Below, in pieces: positions 1 to 9,100 of a DNA stretch of 64,000 nt (its first letter is position 1; every line of letters begins with the position of its first letter). The stretch is from Lichenicola sp964247735 (GTDB taxonomy: Bacteria > Pseudomonadota > Alphaproteobacteria > Acetobacterales > Acetobacteraceae): assembly GCA_964247735.1 (NCBI GenBank), contig CAXTVS010000015.1, forward strand, positions 1 through 64,000, read 5' to 3'. The position numbers were made by a program, and so were the translations under genes. The notes beneath the pieces are model-generated. The model made no database searches, had not been told where the DNA came from, and saw only the letters and a program-made list of their open reading frames with translations.

Positions 1-78
1 AAAGAGCGTCCCGCCCGATAGGGCCGCCAAGGCGCTGCTGCAGCTTACGCCGGTGCCAGCCAGGGTCAGAATGGTCAT
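1..78 (-). CDS. Partial 5' end of an unknown, probably membrane-embedded protein
   Basis: An ATG at 78-76 on the minus strand opens 26 codons that run off the left edge without a stop. The residues are small and hydrophobic with a Gly-Gly-Thr-Leu-Phe run at the edge, as expected for a first membrane segment. No strong ribosome binding site precedes it and the family cannot be told from so little. It could belong to the transport cluster that follows, but that is only position. Confidence 0.25.
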   Translation of the reverse strand, partial: MTILTLAGTGVSCSSALAALSGGTLF

Positions 79-174
79 GAGCTCGCTATCCATCCTGACA
101 TGATGGCCCATGTTTCCGGATGCAGGGTGACCTGCGGCACGAGACCGCGAGCCAGTTCTCGCACCGCCGGACGA

Positions 175-900
175 TCAGCACTCCGCCAGAAGGTTCGCCA
201 GCTGCATCCTCAAGGCGACTGTCGCCTCGGCCGTCCGCGTCCGCGGCCGCTCTAGGCCCGGCACCAAGTCCGCGATGACCAACCCAGGCCGGCCGCGCAG
301 CACGAGGATCCGGTCCGCCAGCGTCACCGCCTCGTCCATGTCATGGGTGATCAGCACGATCGTCGTGCCGTAGTGGCGGTGGAGATGCAGGAGGTGGTCC
401 TGCATCTGCTCGCGGGTGAAGGGGTCGAGCGCGCTGAACGGCTCGTCGAGGAGCAGCACTTCCGGTTCCGGTGCCAGGCCGCGGGCGAGAGCGACGCGCT
501 GCGCCATGCCGCCGGACAGCTGCTTGGGCAGCAGGCCGCCGGCCTCGGGAAGCCCGATGCGCCGGAGCGCTTCGTTGACTGCCGCATCACGTGCAGACGC
601 GTCGCGACGCGACAGCCCGAAGCCCACGTTGCGTGCCACCGTCAACCACGGCATCAGCCGCGGCTCCTGGAACACGTAGCCGACCTGGTCCGGGCCCGGC
701 GTCCCCGTGCCGATGCGAATCGTGCCCGCATCCGGTCGTTCCAGGCCGCCCAGGCAGCGCAGCAGCGTCGTCTTGCCGCAGCCGCTGCGGCCGATGATCA
801 CGGTGATGCTGCCGGCCTGCAGATGCAGGTCGATCGGCCCGAGCACGGGCGACGCCGTGAAGGACTTGCGCAGGCCCTCGACATGCACCGCGTGCGCCAT
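175..900 (-). CDS. ABC transporter ATP-binding protein, sulfonate/nitrate/taurine (SsuB/TauB/NrtD) type
   Basis: 241 residues, the usual size for the family. It would hydrolyse ATP on the cytoplasmic face to power uptake by the adjacent permease. Visible motifs are Walker A GRSGCGKTT (about 37-45), Q-loop VFQEP, signature LSGGMAQR, Walker B VLLLDEPFSALD and the H-loop ITHD. It is the last gene of a minus-strand run; its ATG lies 1 base after the permease stop, so the two are co-translated. SsuB, TauB and NrtD cannot be told apart by motif. The sulfur reading comes from the YeiH-like gene upstream and is inference. Confidence 0.9.
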   Translation of the reverse strand: MAHAVHVEGLRKSFTASPVLGPIDLHLQAGSITVIIGRSGCGKTTLLRCLGGLERPDAGTIRIGTGTPGPDQVGYVFQEPRLMPWLTVARNVGFGLSRRDASARDAAVNEALRRIGLPEAGGLLPKQLSGGMAQRVALARGLAPEPEVLLLDEPFSALDPFTREQMQDHLLHLHRHYGTTIVLITHDMDEAVTLADRILVLRGRPGLVIADLVPGLERPRTRTAEATVALRMQLANLLAEC

Positions 901-901
901 C

Positions 902-1672
902 TCAGCGCCGCGCCGTGTCCTGCCAGGCGATCAGCCGGCCGCCGACCGACGCCAGCAGGAGGTCGCTCAGCTTGCCGCACACTCCGAACAGCAGGATCGC
1001 CACCAGCACCCGTTCGGGGCGGCCTGTCTGCTCCCCGTCGTCAAGCACGAAGCCGAGCCCGCTGGAGGCGCCGAGCAGCTCCGCCGCCGAGACGAACATC
1101 CAGCCCAGCCCCAGGCCGCTACGCAGGCCGGTGACGTAGGCGGGCAGGGCGGCCGGCAGCTGGATCCGCAGCAGGCAGCGCAGCCGGGAGAAGCCGTGCA
1201 CCGTGCCGACCTCGATCAGCTTGCGGTCGACGCCCGCGATGCCGCTCATCAGGTTGAGGTACACCGGGAAGAACACGCCCACCGCGATCAGGGTGATCTT
1301 CGACCCCTCGAAGATGCCCAGCCACAGGATGAACAACGGCACCCAGGCAAGCGAGGGCACGCTGCGCAGCGCCTGGATCAGCGGGTCCAGCAGCTCGCGT
1401 CCCAGGCGGGAGCTGCCGCTCAGCGCGCCGAGCAGCGTGCCAACGGTGGCGCCGATCATGAAGCCGGTCGCCAGCCGGCCGGCCGTCGCGCCGACCGCCT
1501 GCGCCATCTCCCCGGTTCCCGCCATGTCCAGCAGCGTCCGGATCACCTGGGCCGGCGGCGGCAGCACGGACGCGCCGACCATGCCGCTCGCGGTCACGAC
1601 CTGCCAGGCGCCGAGCAGGCACAACGGGACGGCCAGCCCCAGGGCCGGCCCGGCACGGAGGCGAGCCGCCAC
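902..1672 (-). CDS. ABC transporter permease, SsuC/TauC type
   Basis: 256-residue inner-membrane protein with about six hydrophobic segments and the binding-protein-dependent permease signature. The EAA-type loop that docks on the ATPase is around RSVPSLAWVPLFILWLG, roughly residues 95-111. It forms the membrane channel with the ATPase at 175-900 and receives substrate from the periplasmic protein at 1674-2663. It starts 1 base after that gene's stop. The substrate class (aliphatic sulfonate, taurine or nitrate-like) follows from the family only. Confidence 0.88.
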   Translation of the reverse strand: MAARLRAGPALGLAVPLCLLGAWQVVTASGMVGASVLPPPAQVIRTLLDMAGTGEMAQAVGATAGRLATGFMIGATVGTLLGALSGSSRLGRELLDPLIQALRSVPSLAWVPLFILWLGIFEGSKITLIAVGVFFPVYLNLMSGIAGVDRKLIEVGTVHGFSRLRCLLRIQLPAALPAYVTGLRSGLGLGWMFVSAAELLGASSGLGFVLDDGEQTGRPERVLVAILLFGVCGKLSDLLLASVGGRLIAWQDTARR

Positions 1673-1673
1673 G

Positions 1674-2663
1674 TCAGCGGATGCCGAGCGCCGTCGTGAA
1701 CGAGGTGTTGACGAGGATGGCGGCCGCCTTGTCGACGTCGGCGCCGGCGGTGATCTTGCCGCTCGCCTTCAGGATCGGCGCCGCCGCCCGGATGCTGGCC
1801 AGCTGCGCCGGCCCGACCGCCTCGCCGCCGAGGTCGACCCGGCTGAGCTGCAGCCTGGCGACGTCCGGACTCAGCCCCGACTCCTTGGCCAGGATCTGCG
1901 CCATCGCCTCGGGATTGGCGATCGCCCAGCTCCGCGCCCGCGCGTAGGCCTGCAGCACCTGCCTGACGACCTCGGGGTGCGCCGCCTCGAAATCCTCCCG
2001 GACCAGCAGGGTGCCCGGCGAGATCAACGCCTTGTTGCGATACAGCAGCACGTCATGGTTCTGCAGCTGCGCTTCCGCCATGAACGGGTCCAGGCCGGCC
2101 CAGGCGTCGACCTGTCCGGCATCGAGCGCCTGGCGGCCGAGCGGGTGCTGCAGCGGCACCAGGGTGACGTCCCTGGCGCCGAGGCCGACGGTCGCCAGCG
2201 CGCGCAGCAGGAAGATGTTGGGATCGGTTCCCGGCGTCACGGCGATCCGCTTGTTCCTCAGGTCGGACAGGCTGGCGATCCCCGATCCGGCCCGGACCAC
2301 CAGCGCCGTCCATTCCGAGGTGGCCGTGACCGCGATCACCTGGACCGGCGTCGCATTGGTGCGGCCGAGTAGCGCCGCGGAGCCGGCGGTCTGGCCGAAC
2401 TGGATCGAGTTGCCGCGCAGGAACTCCAGCGCCTTGTTGCTGCCCTGGCTCAGCACCCAGTTGAGCGTCACGTCACGGCCGACCGCCTCCTGCAGGAACG
2501 ACTTCTCCTTCAGGACCAGGCTCAAGGGATCGTAGTACGCGTACGACAGGCTCAACGTGCCGATCGGCCCCGCACAGGCCGGGCGGACCCCGCCCGCTGC
2601 ACCGACTGTCGCCAGGGCGGCGGCGATCACGATCCTGCGGGCTCGGTTCATGCGAAGCTTCAT
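1674..2663 (-). CDS. Periplasmic substrate-binding protein, sulfonate/nitrate/taurine ABC transporter
   Basis: The chosen ATG (2663) gives about 329 residues starting with a basic stretch and a hydrophobic signal peptide ending near ACAG. The frame is open to 2774, but the extra 37 residues are Pro/Arg-rich, precede the signal peptide and lack a ribosome binding site. The mature part looks like an SsuA/NMT1-type two-lobed binding protein: a loop with GSNKALEFL, then LRNKRIAVTPGTDPN and a C-terminal helical part. It should capture the substrate in the periplasm and hand it to the permease encoded 1 base downstream. Confidence 0.85.
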   Translation of the reverse strand: MKLRMNRARRIVIAAALATVGAAGGVRPACAGPIGTLSLSYAYYDPLSLVLKEKSFLQEAVGRDVTLNWVLSQGSNKALEFLRGNSIQFGQTAGSAALLGRTNATPVQVIAVTATSEWTALVVRAGSGIASLSDLRNKRIAVTPGTDPNIFLLRALATVGLGARDVTLVPLQHPLGRQALDAGQVDAWAGLDPFMAEAQLQNHDVLLYRNKALISPGTLLVREDFEAAHPEVVRQVLQAYARARSWAIANPEAMAQILAKESGLSPDVARLQLSRVDLGGEAVGPAQLASIRAAAPILKASGKITAGADVDKAAAILVNTSFTTALGIR

Positions 2664-2795
2664 TCTTTCACGGGCCCGGAACGCACGAGGCGGCAGCGGG
2701 GGCTTGAGGCAGGGAGGCACGGCGACATCGACGCCGCCGGTCGGCGCGAACGTGATCCGAAGACGGAGGGACATGACGTGCCGTCCCGGACCGGT

Positions 2796-2990
2796 TCAGT
2801 CCATCGGGACGAAGGCGATGCACGACGCCGTCGCGGGAAGCAACCGGTCGTGCCGGCGGCAGCGCCCGTCGCCGGCCCGCGTGGCGCCGTATCCCGACCC
2901 CAGCGCCGCGACTCCGGCAAGATCCGCCTCCAGCACCGCCGGATCATTCTCGAACTCGCGGCACGTGCTGCAGGCGCCCGATGCGTTCAT
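2796..2990 (-). CDS. Small Cys-rich protein of unknown function in the transport operon
   Basis: 64 residues. Its ATG (2990-2988) overlaps the TGA of the YeiH-like gene (2989-2987), the ATGA arrangement of translational coupling. Cys7, Cys10, Cys44, His47 and Cys57 form a possible metal or redox site (CxxC plus CxxH). There is no signal peptide, so a cytoplasmic place is likely. It is followed about 130 bases later by the binding protein gene. I do not know its function. The tight linkage to a putative sulfate exporter and an importer makes a small sensor or redox helper conceivable, but nothing in the sequence proves this. Confidence 0.7.
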   Translation of the reverse strand: MNASGACSTCREFENDPAVLEADLAGVAALGSGYGATRAGDGRCRRHDRLLPATASCIAFVPMD

Positions 2991-4417
2991 CGGCCGAGCG
3001 TCGCCCACGTGCCGCCGAACACCAGGGATGACAACACCAGACCGAGCACGAGGTTGACCGCGACCCCGATCGTGAAGGCGGCGAACGGCCGTCCGCCGAT
3101 CCCGGCCAGGTCCCGCACCCGGGTGGTGAGGCCGATGGCCAGGAAGCCGAACGCGAACGCCTCGGTGCGGAAGTTCTTGAGGGGGACGACCAGATGCGGC
3201 GTTGCGTCGTGGGTGAAGGCGGCGTGCCCGATCCGCGCCGCAAGCAGCGTCAGGAGCACGGAGGCGGCCAGGAAGCCGAGCACGAACTTCGGGAAGCGGC
3301 GCCAGATCTCGCTCGGCCGGGCGCGGTTGGCAATGCCGATGTCGTCCCAGCGCGCAGCGGCGACGGTCGACAGCACGACCGCCCAGATGCCGATCCAGAC
3401 GTCGCGGCCGACCACCTTCATCAGGGTGAAGGACGCGACCGCGCGCTCGGCCTCGCCCGCCGGCGCGCCTGGCACGTGGGCGGCCAGGGTACCGTAGGAT
3501 TGCGCGGCGGCCAGGCCGGCGGCGTCGGCGAACTCCGAGGTGCCGATCCAGGCGCCGCCGATCCCGGCCGGCATGTGCAGCGCTAGGGCGGCGAAGGGCA
3601 GGGCGAAGATCATCACGATCGCCCACAGGATGACGATGGAGATCACCACGCCGGTGTCCTGCCTGCGGCCGCCGACCGCGGCGGCGACCGCGATCGCGGC
3701 TGACACCCCGCACACCGCGCCGCCGACCCCGAGGGTCGCGGCGAAGCGCGGGTCGATCCCGAGCGCACGCCCGACGCCGAAGATCACCGCGAACGTGACG
3801 ATCGACACCACGGACGCCTGCAGCAGGGCGACCGGACCGGCCCAGACCAGCAGCGAGAGCGGCAGCGTGGCACCCAGCAGCACGACGCCCAGCTTGATGA
3901 AGAACTCGACCCGCAGCACCCCTTCGGCCGTTCCCGGCAGCAGCCCGGCGTTGGTGATCACCAGCCCGAGCGCCAGCGCAAGCAGCGGCGGCTCAAGGTT
4001 GTAGGTGACCGCTTCCGTCCACTGCCCGACCGCCAGGATGCCGATCGAGGCCATGTAGAGGAGCGCGAAGGCCGGAACGACCCGTCCCACCCGATGACCC
4101 AGGGCGACGAGGGAGCCCGTGACCAGCGCGAGCCAGAGGAGGAACTGCGCGACGTAGCGCGGCCACGCCACCGCGAAATGGTGCGCGAGCTCGCTTCCGG
4201 CATGCCATCTCGGCGGGATCACCGCGATCCAGGCCGGCACGCCGGACCCGCCGGCGAAGAACAGCATGCCGGCCAGCACGAGGACCAGGCCGGCCGCCAG
4301 CGCCCAGGCATCGTCCGTCCGCCAGAACCGGCCCGCTTCGTGCGGTCGCCTCACCGTCGCTGCGATCTGCATGCGCCACCCCGATTGTCCCCGGATCATG
4401 CCATGTATTCCTGGCAA
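2987..4417 (-). CDS. YeiH-family putative sulfate exporter (UPF0324)
   Basis: 476-residue integral membrane protein with about ten hydrophobic segments. The family-typical stretches LGVVLLGATL, GVGGAVCGVSAA and FAFGFLAIGLTTRV are present. YeiH-like proteins are annotated as putative sulfate exporters, and no reaction is proven for the family as a whole. It is probably the first gene of the run that continues with the Cys-rich 64-mer and the ABC importer, so release of sulfate or sulfite formed from an imported organosulfur compound would fit. The start is uncertain: in-frame Met codons at 4417, 4399 and 4372 all precede the first membrane helix. Confidence 0.85.
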   Translation of the reverse strand: MPGIHGMIRGQSGWRMQIAATVRRPHEAGRFWRTDDAWALAAGLVLVLAGMLFFAGGSGVPAWIAVIPPRWHAGSELAHHFAVAWPRYVAQFLLWLALVTGSLVALGHRVGRVVPAFALLYMASIGILAVGQWTEAVTYNLEPPLLALALGLVITNAGLLPGTAEGVLRVEFFIKLGVVLLGATLPLSLLVWAGPVALLQASVVSIVTFAVIFGVGRALGIDPRFAATLGVGGAVCGVSAAIAVAAAVGGRRQDTGVVISIVILWAIVMIFALPFAALALHMPAGIGGAWIGTSEFADAAGLAAAQSYGTLAAHVPGAPAGEAERAVASFTLMKVVGRDVWIGIWAVVLSTVAAARWDDIGIANRARPSEIWRRFPKFVLGFLAASVLLTLLAARIGHAAFTHDATPHLVVPLKNFRTEAFAFGFLAIGLTTRVRDLAGIGGRPFAAFTIGVAVNLVLGLVLSSLVFGGTWATLGR

Positions 4418-4497
4418 AGCAATCGAGGAGGGAGATCATCACAATGTGCGGCAAGGAATAGTGGTTTGGTGGCCGTGTTGTCGGCGGCGCCGGAGGG

Positions 4498-4773
4498 TCA
4501 CGGCCGGCCAGCTTCCACCAGCAGCTTCTCGGTCCGCGCGTCCTCGATCCGGTTCATCAGCCGGGCGCTTTCGTGCAGGTCGCGCTGGGTCTTGGTCATG
4601 GTGACGCAGGCCTGCACCAGCATCAGCACGCCCATGAACAGGAAGGCGCGCATCCACAGGTCCAGCGGCAGAAGCGCGATGCCCAGCACCAGCATGCCCA
4701 GCGACGCCGCGAACGAGACATAGGTGAAGAACACCCAGGCGGCCCCATGGGCCGTGTTCTGCTGCTGGTTCAT
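4498..4773 (-). CDS. YiaA/YiaB-family inner membrane protein
   Basis: 91 residues with two clear membrane segments (about 12-33 and 38-60) and a charged C-terminal tail with TKTQRDLHESARL. The two-helix layout and length match the YiaA/YiaB family, whose role is unknown but linked to envelope stress. Its ATG overlaps the stop of the PspA-like gene by four bases, so both are made from one message. The pairing suggests a membrane-protecting pair. Confidence 0.75.
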   Translation of the reverse strand: MNQQQNTAHGAAWVFFTYVSFAASLGMLVLGIALLPLDLWMRAFLFMGVLMLVQACVTMTKTQRDLHESARLMNRIEDARTEKLLVEAGRP

Positions 4774-5468
4774 GGACGTGCTCCTTCGGAAACGGATTGC
4801 CTGAGCCGCGCCAGCACGGCCGTCGCGCTCGGCCTGTCCGGGCAGCCGAAGCCGGCGGCGGCCAGACGCCGGTCGAGCGCGTCCGACGCATCCGCCGCGG
4901 ACGCGCCGTCCAGCAGGTCGAGCGCCTCCGCGGCCTGGACCTGCCGTTCCCGCAGCCGGGACAGCAGGGCTTCCGCATCCGACAGGGTGCCCAGGCCAGC
5001 AGTCGGCTCGATCCGTCCGCGCCGGGCAACCCGGACCGCTTCCGCAGCCCGCGCCAGCCGTCGGCCGCGCCCCAGAACGGCGATGCGTTGCGTATCCCGC
5101 GCGACCGCGGCACGCAGGCGGCCGATCTCGTCGCAGAACAGCGCCCGGGCCTGACGCGCGGCATCGGCATCGGCTTCCAGGTCGGCGATCGTTCCGGCGG
5201 CCTCGGCCGCGAGATCCTCGCGGCCGGCAGCCAGTGCCGCACGCGCCCGCGGCTCCAGCTCGGCGATGCGGCGCAACGACGCCTCCATTTGCCGTTGTTC
5301 CTGCGCGTCCTCGGCCGCTGCCATCGCCAGGGCCCGCCGTGCCCGCGCCAGCGCCGCCTCGGCGTCACGCATCTGCTGGTCGAGCAGCAGCAGCGCGTGG
5401 CTGTCGGCGAGGTCCTCCGCGGCTGCGGCGGCGGATCCCCGCAGCAGCAGGGAAAGCGTCTTGATCAT
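4770..5468 (-). CDS. PspA/IM30-family membrane-stress protein
   Basis: 232 residues from the ATG at 5468. The start is chosen because MIKTLSLLLRG is the amphipathic N-terminal helix by which PspA-like proteins touch the membrane; the open frame extends 21 codons further but into the operator region. Most of the rest is Ala/Arg/Glu-rich coiled coil (about 15-165). The C-terminal 50 residues are more globular than in classical PspA. Such proteins bind damaged or lipid-packing-stressed inner membrane. Divergent from the TetR gene, with repressor-like operators between them, so control by that TetR protein is likely. Confidence 0.8.
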   Translation of the reverse strand: MIKTLSLLLRGSAAAAAEDLADSHALLLLDQQMRDAEAALARARRALAMAAAEDAQEQRQMEASLRRIAELEPRARAALAAGREDLAAEAAGTIADLEADADAARQARALFCDEIGRLRAAVARDTQRIAVLGRGRRLARAAEAVRVARRGRIEPTAGLGTLSDAEALLSRLRERQVQAAEALDLLDGASAADASDALDRRLAAAGFGCPDRPSATAVLARLRQSVSEGARP

Positions 5469-5484
5469 CGCGATCCATCCTGTA

Positions 5485-5552
5485 TGAACAATGTTCACAA
5501 AATACGTAGCGTGATCATGAACACTGTTCAAGAAAAGAATGAACGTCGTTCA
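5485..5552. promoter_or_regulatory. Three TGAAC-N3-GTTCA operators between pspA-like and tetR genes
   Basis: Perfect 13-bp inverted repeats of the form TGAAC-N3-GTTCA lie at 5485-5497 (centre AAT), 5518-5530 (centre ACT) and 5540-5552 (centre GTC). They cover the divergent control region and the first codons of the TetR gene. Two more copies lie at 9571-9611. The half-site is identical in all five, while the centre varies, as expected for a dimeric repressor. The binding protein is inferred to be the adjacent TetR protein. Confidence 0.85.
5503..5531 (-). promoter_or_regulatory. Candidate promoter for the PspA-like operon
   Basis: On the minus strand TTGAAC (5531-5526) is followed after 17 bases by TACGTA (5508-5503), a poor -10 match. 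The -35 element overlaps the middle operator, and another operator lies just downstream of the -10. This is the same geometry as the promoter at 9584-9612, which supports it more than the hexamers do. Confidence 0.4.
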
Positions 5553-6158
5553 CAAAGAGCCTCCACCACCGAACGGCACCAGGGCCTGACCCGTCGTCTG
5601 CTCGAGGCGGCGGAGGCGGTGATCGAGGCGGCGGGCCTGGGCGAGCTCCGGGCGCGCAGCCTGGCGGACGCGGTGGGCTGCTCGGTGGGCGCCATCTACG
5701 GCGTGTTCCCCGACCTTGACGCGCTGGTCCTGGCGGTGAACGCCCGCACGTTGGACGCGATCGACCAGGCCATGGGCACCGCGTCCGCGGGCAGGAACCC
5801 GGCGCTGCACCTGCGCCGGCTGGCCGACGCCTATCTCGACTACGCCTTCCTGAACCGGCGCCGCTGGAACGCCCTGTTCGAGCACCGCATGGCGGACGGG
5901 CACGCCCTGCCGGCCTGGTACGAGGAGCGGCGGGCGGCCGCCTTCAACCCGATCGCGGTGCCGGTGGCGCTGCTCCGGCCAGACCTGCCGGACGCGGAAC
6001 GGGCGCTGCTGGCGCGCACCCTGTTCTCCGCGGTGCACGGGATGGTGGTGCTGGGGCTGGAAGGCAGGATCACCACCGTGACCCTGCCGGTGCTGCGCCA
6101 GCAGGTCCGGCTGGTGGTGGACGCCATCGCTCGCGGCCTCGGCGGCGAGCGCGCCTAG
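5517..6158 (+). CDS. TetR/AcrR-family transcriptional repressor
   Basis: 213 residues from the ATG at 5517; an in-frame ATG at 5484 is an alternative and neither has a good ribosome binding site. The N-terminal helix-turn-helix covers about residues 24-68, with LADAVGCSVGAIYGVFPDLDAL as recognition region; the remainder is a helical ligand-binding domain of the WHG type. It probably represses itself and the PspA-like operon through the three operators that overlap its own 5' end, and the lipid gene at 6155-9553 through two more. Its stop codon (6156-6158) overlaps the stop of that convergent gene. Confidence 0.88.
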   Translation: MNTVQEKNERRSQRASTTERHQGLTRRLLEAAEAVIEAAGLGELRARSLADAVGCSVGAIYGVFPDLDALVLAVNARTLDAIDQAMGTASAGRNPALHLRRLADAYLDYAFLNRRRWNALFEHRMADGHALPAWYEERRAAAFNPIAVPVALLRPDLPDAERALLARTLFSAVHGMVVLGLEGRITTVTLPVLRQQVRLVVDAIARGLGGERA

Positions 6159-9100
6159 GCCGCCACCCGCTCCTCCGCCGCCAGGCGCGTGGCGGCGACG
6201 TAGTCGACCTTGCCGGTCCCGAGCAGCGGCAGCGCCTCGACCACCCGAACCGTGCGCGGCACGGCGATCTCGGCCGAGCCCCTGGCACGCGCCTGCGCCA
6301 GCAGCGCCCCGGCGCTGGCGTCGCGCTGGGTAGTCAGCAGCACCAGCGCCTCGCCCTTGCGCCCGTCCGGCACCGCCACCACCGCGTGAGCGGCGTCCGG
6401 CCACAAGCTGGCGACGAGCGACTCTGCCGCCGGCATCGACACCATCTCGCCGGCGATCTTGGCGAAGCGCTTGGCGCGGGCGAGGATGGTGACGAAGCCT
6501 TCGCCGTCGACGCTGCAGATGTCGCCGGTGTCGTACCAGCCGTCCGGCAGCGGCTCCAGCACGCCGGGTGCGGTGTGGCGCAGGTAGCCCAGCATGACGT
6601 TCGGGCCGCGAACCAGCAGGCGTCCGCCCTCCGGGATGCCCTCCACCGGTTCCAGCCGGTGGGCGATGCCGGGCAGCAGCCGTCCCGCGGCACCCGGCCT
6701 GTTGTGCATCGGCGTGTTCAGCGCCAGCACCGGCGCGGTCTCGGTGGCGCCGTAGCCTTCGAGCACGCGCACCCCGAAGCGCTCGGCGTACAGGCGTCTC
6801 GTCTCGTCCCGCACCTTTTCCGCGCCGGAGAAGATGTAGCGCATGGAGTAGAAGTCGTACGGATGCGCGAACCGGGCCCAGCCGGTCAGGAACGTGTCGG
6901 TGCCGAAGGCGATGGTGCTGTCGGTGTCGTAGATTAGCTCCGGCACGATGCGGTAGTGCAGCGGCGACGGGTAGAAGAACGTCCGCACCCCCGACAGCAG
7001 CGGCAGCAGCGTGCCACCGGTCAGGCCGAAGGAGTGGAACATCGGCATGGCGTTGAACACGCGGTCGGCCGCGTTGAAGTCGATCACCGCGCCGACCTGG
7101 GCGATGTTGGCGACGATGTTGCGGTGGCTGAGCACGACGCCCTTGGGCGTGCCCTCGGAACCGCTGGTGAACAGCACGACCGCGGCGTCGTCCGGCTTGA
7201 CGTGGCTGCCCGGCAGGCGGCGGGCGAGCTTCGCGTCGACCCAGCCGCGCAGCTTCGCCCCGGCGCCGAGCCGGTCCCGCACCTCGTCCAGCCAGACGAA
7301 CCGCACCTGCGCCTCCATGCGCGCCACCGTGGCGTCCAGCTTGGCCCTGGTGACGAAGGCGCGCGAGCTCAGCACCGTGGTGATGCGTGCGGCGGTGCAG
7401 GCGGCGAGCATGCCGTCGGCGCCGGCCGAAAAGTTCAGCATCGCCGGCACCCGGCCATGCGCCTGCAGCGCCATGAAGGCGACCACGCTGCCGGCCGCGT
7501 TGGGCAGCATCAGCCCGACGTGCTCGCCCGGCGCCGCGTCAACCGTCAGCCGGCGCCCCAGCACCGTCGCCCCCAGCACCAGCCGGCGGTAGCTGAGCGG
7601 CGTGCGCGCGACGTCCTCGACGATCGGGGTGGCGGGGCGGTAGCGGTCCTGCGCGTCCAGCAGCGCGCTCCACAGCGGGCGGGCGGTGCGGGCGGTGGCG
7701 AAGCCGCCCTGTTCCATCATGTCCTGCAGCACGGTGCCGACGGCGCGGCGACGCGACCGCCCGCGCAGCTCCGGATCGACGGCGAGCGTCACCGGCGGCA
7801 GCACCGCGAGCGACAGGCGTGGGAACCAGCGGCGCGGCGCACGGCTGCCCATGCGGGACAGCCGGGTGAACTGCAGCCCGTCGATGTGCACCGGTACCAC
7901 GACGGCGTCCGCCTTGTCGGCCACCATGCCCGCACCCTCGTAGACCTTCATCAGCGCGCCGGTGACGGTGATGCGGCCTTCGGGAAACACCACCAGCGCG
8001 TGGCCGTCCCGCACCGCGCGCACCATGGTCTTGGCGCTGAACGGGTTGGCCGGGTCGACCGCGAAGTGGCGCACCGCGGCCAGGAACAGCCTGGCCCACC
8101 AGCGCCTGGCGATGTGGACGTTGACCGCGAAGGTGGGAGTGCCGGGCAGGAAGGCGGCAACGAAGCAGCCGTCCAGGAAGCTCTGGTGGTTGACCACGAA
8201 CACCGTGCGTGTGCCGGCCGGCGGCAGGTTCTCCAGGCCGGACACGTCGGCGCCGTGGAAGGCGCGGAAATAGCCGCGGAACAGGGCGCGCATGGTGTCC
8301 TGCGGCAGGATGCGCACGATCCACAGCGCCACCAGCGCGTTGACCACGGCCGCGACGACGAGGATCGCCACCGGCGTCAGCCCGACGGCGGCGAGCAGCG
8401 CCGTGGCGACGGCGGCACCCGCCATAGCGCCAGCGTTGACCACGTTGTTGGCAGCCACCGTGCGGGCGAGGCGGGACGGCTCGGACCGTTCCTGGATGAT
8501 TGCGAACAACGGCACCGAGTAGACGCCGCCGCAGGCTGCCAGCAGCAGCAGGTCGAGCAGCATGCGCCAGCCGCGGGGGCTGTGCAGCAGCAGGTCGGTG
8601 GTGGTCAGGCCCTGCGCATGGTGCGCCGCCGAGGCAAAGTCGAGGATGAAGACCGACAGCCCGATGGCGGCGAACGGCACCAGACGCGGCGAAACCTCGC
8701 CGCGCAGCAGCCGGGAGCAGGACACCGAGCCGACGGCGACGCCGACGGAGAAGAAGGCGAGCAGCAGGGTGAACACGTGCAGCTCGGCGCCGAGCGCCCG
8801 CACCAGGGTCGGCAGCTCGGTCAGCACGACCGCGCCTACCGCCCAGAACCAGCTCAAACCCAGGATGCACAGCCAGACGGTCCGGTTGTCGTGCGTGGCG
8901 GCGACCAGCCGCACGGTGTCGCGCAGCGGGTTCCAGCCGATCGGGAGCCCAGGGGCACTCGCCTCGGCCCGCGGCACCAGCAGGGCGCTCCCGATGCCGG
9001 CGAGCGCCACCGTCGCTCCGGCCAGCGACACGACCAGCCGCCCGTGCACGGTGCCGAACAGCCAGCTTCCGGCAATGGTGCCGGCGAGGATGCCGAGAAA

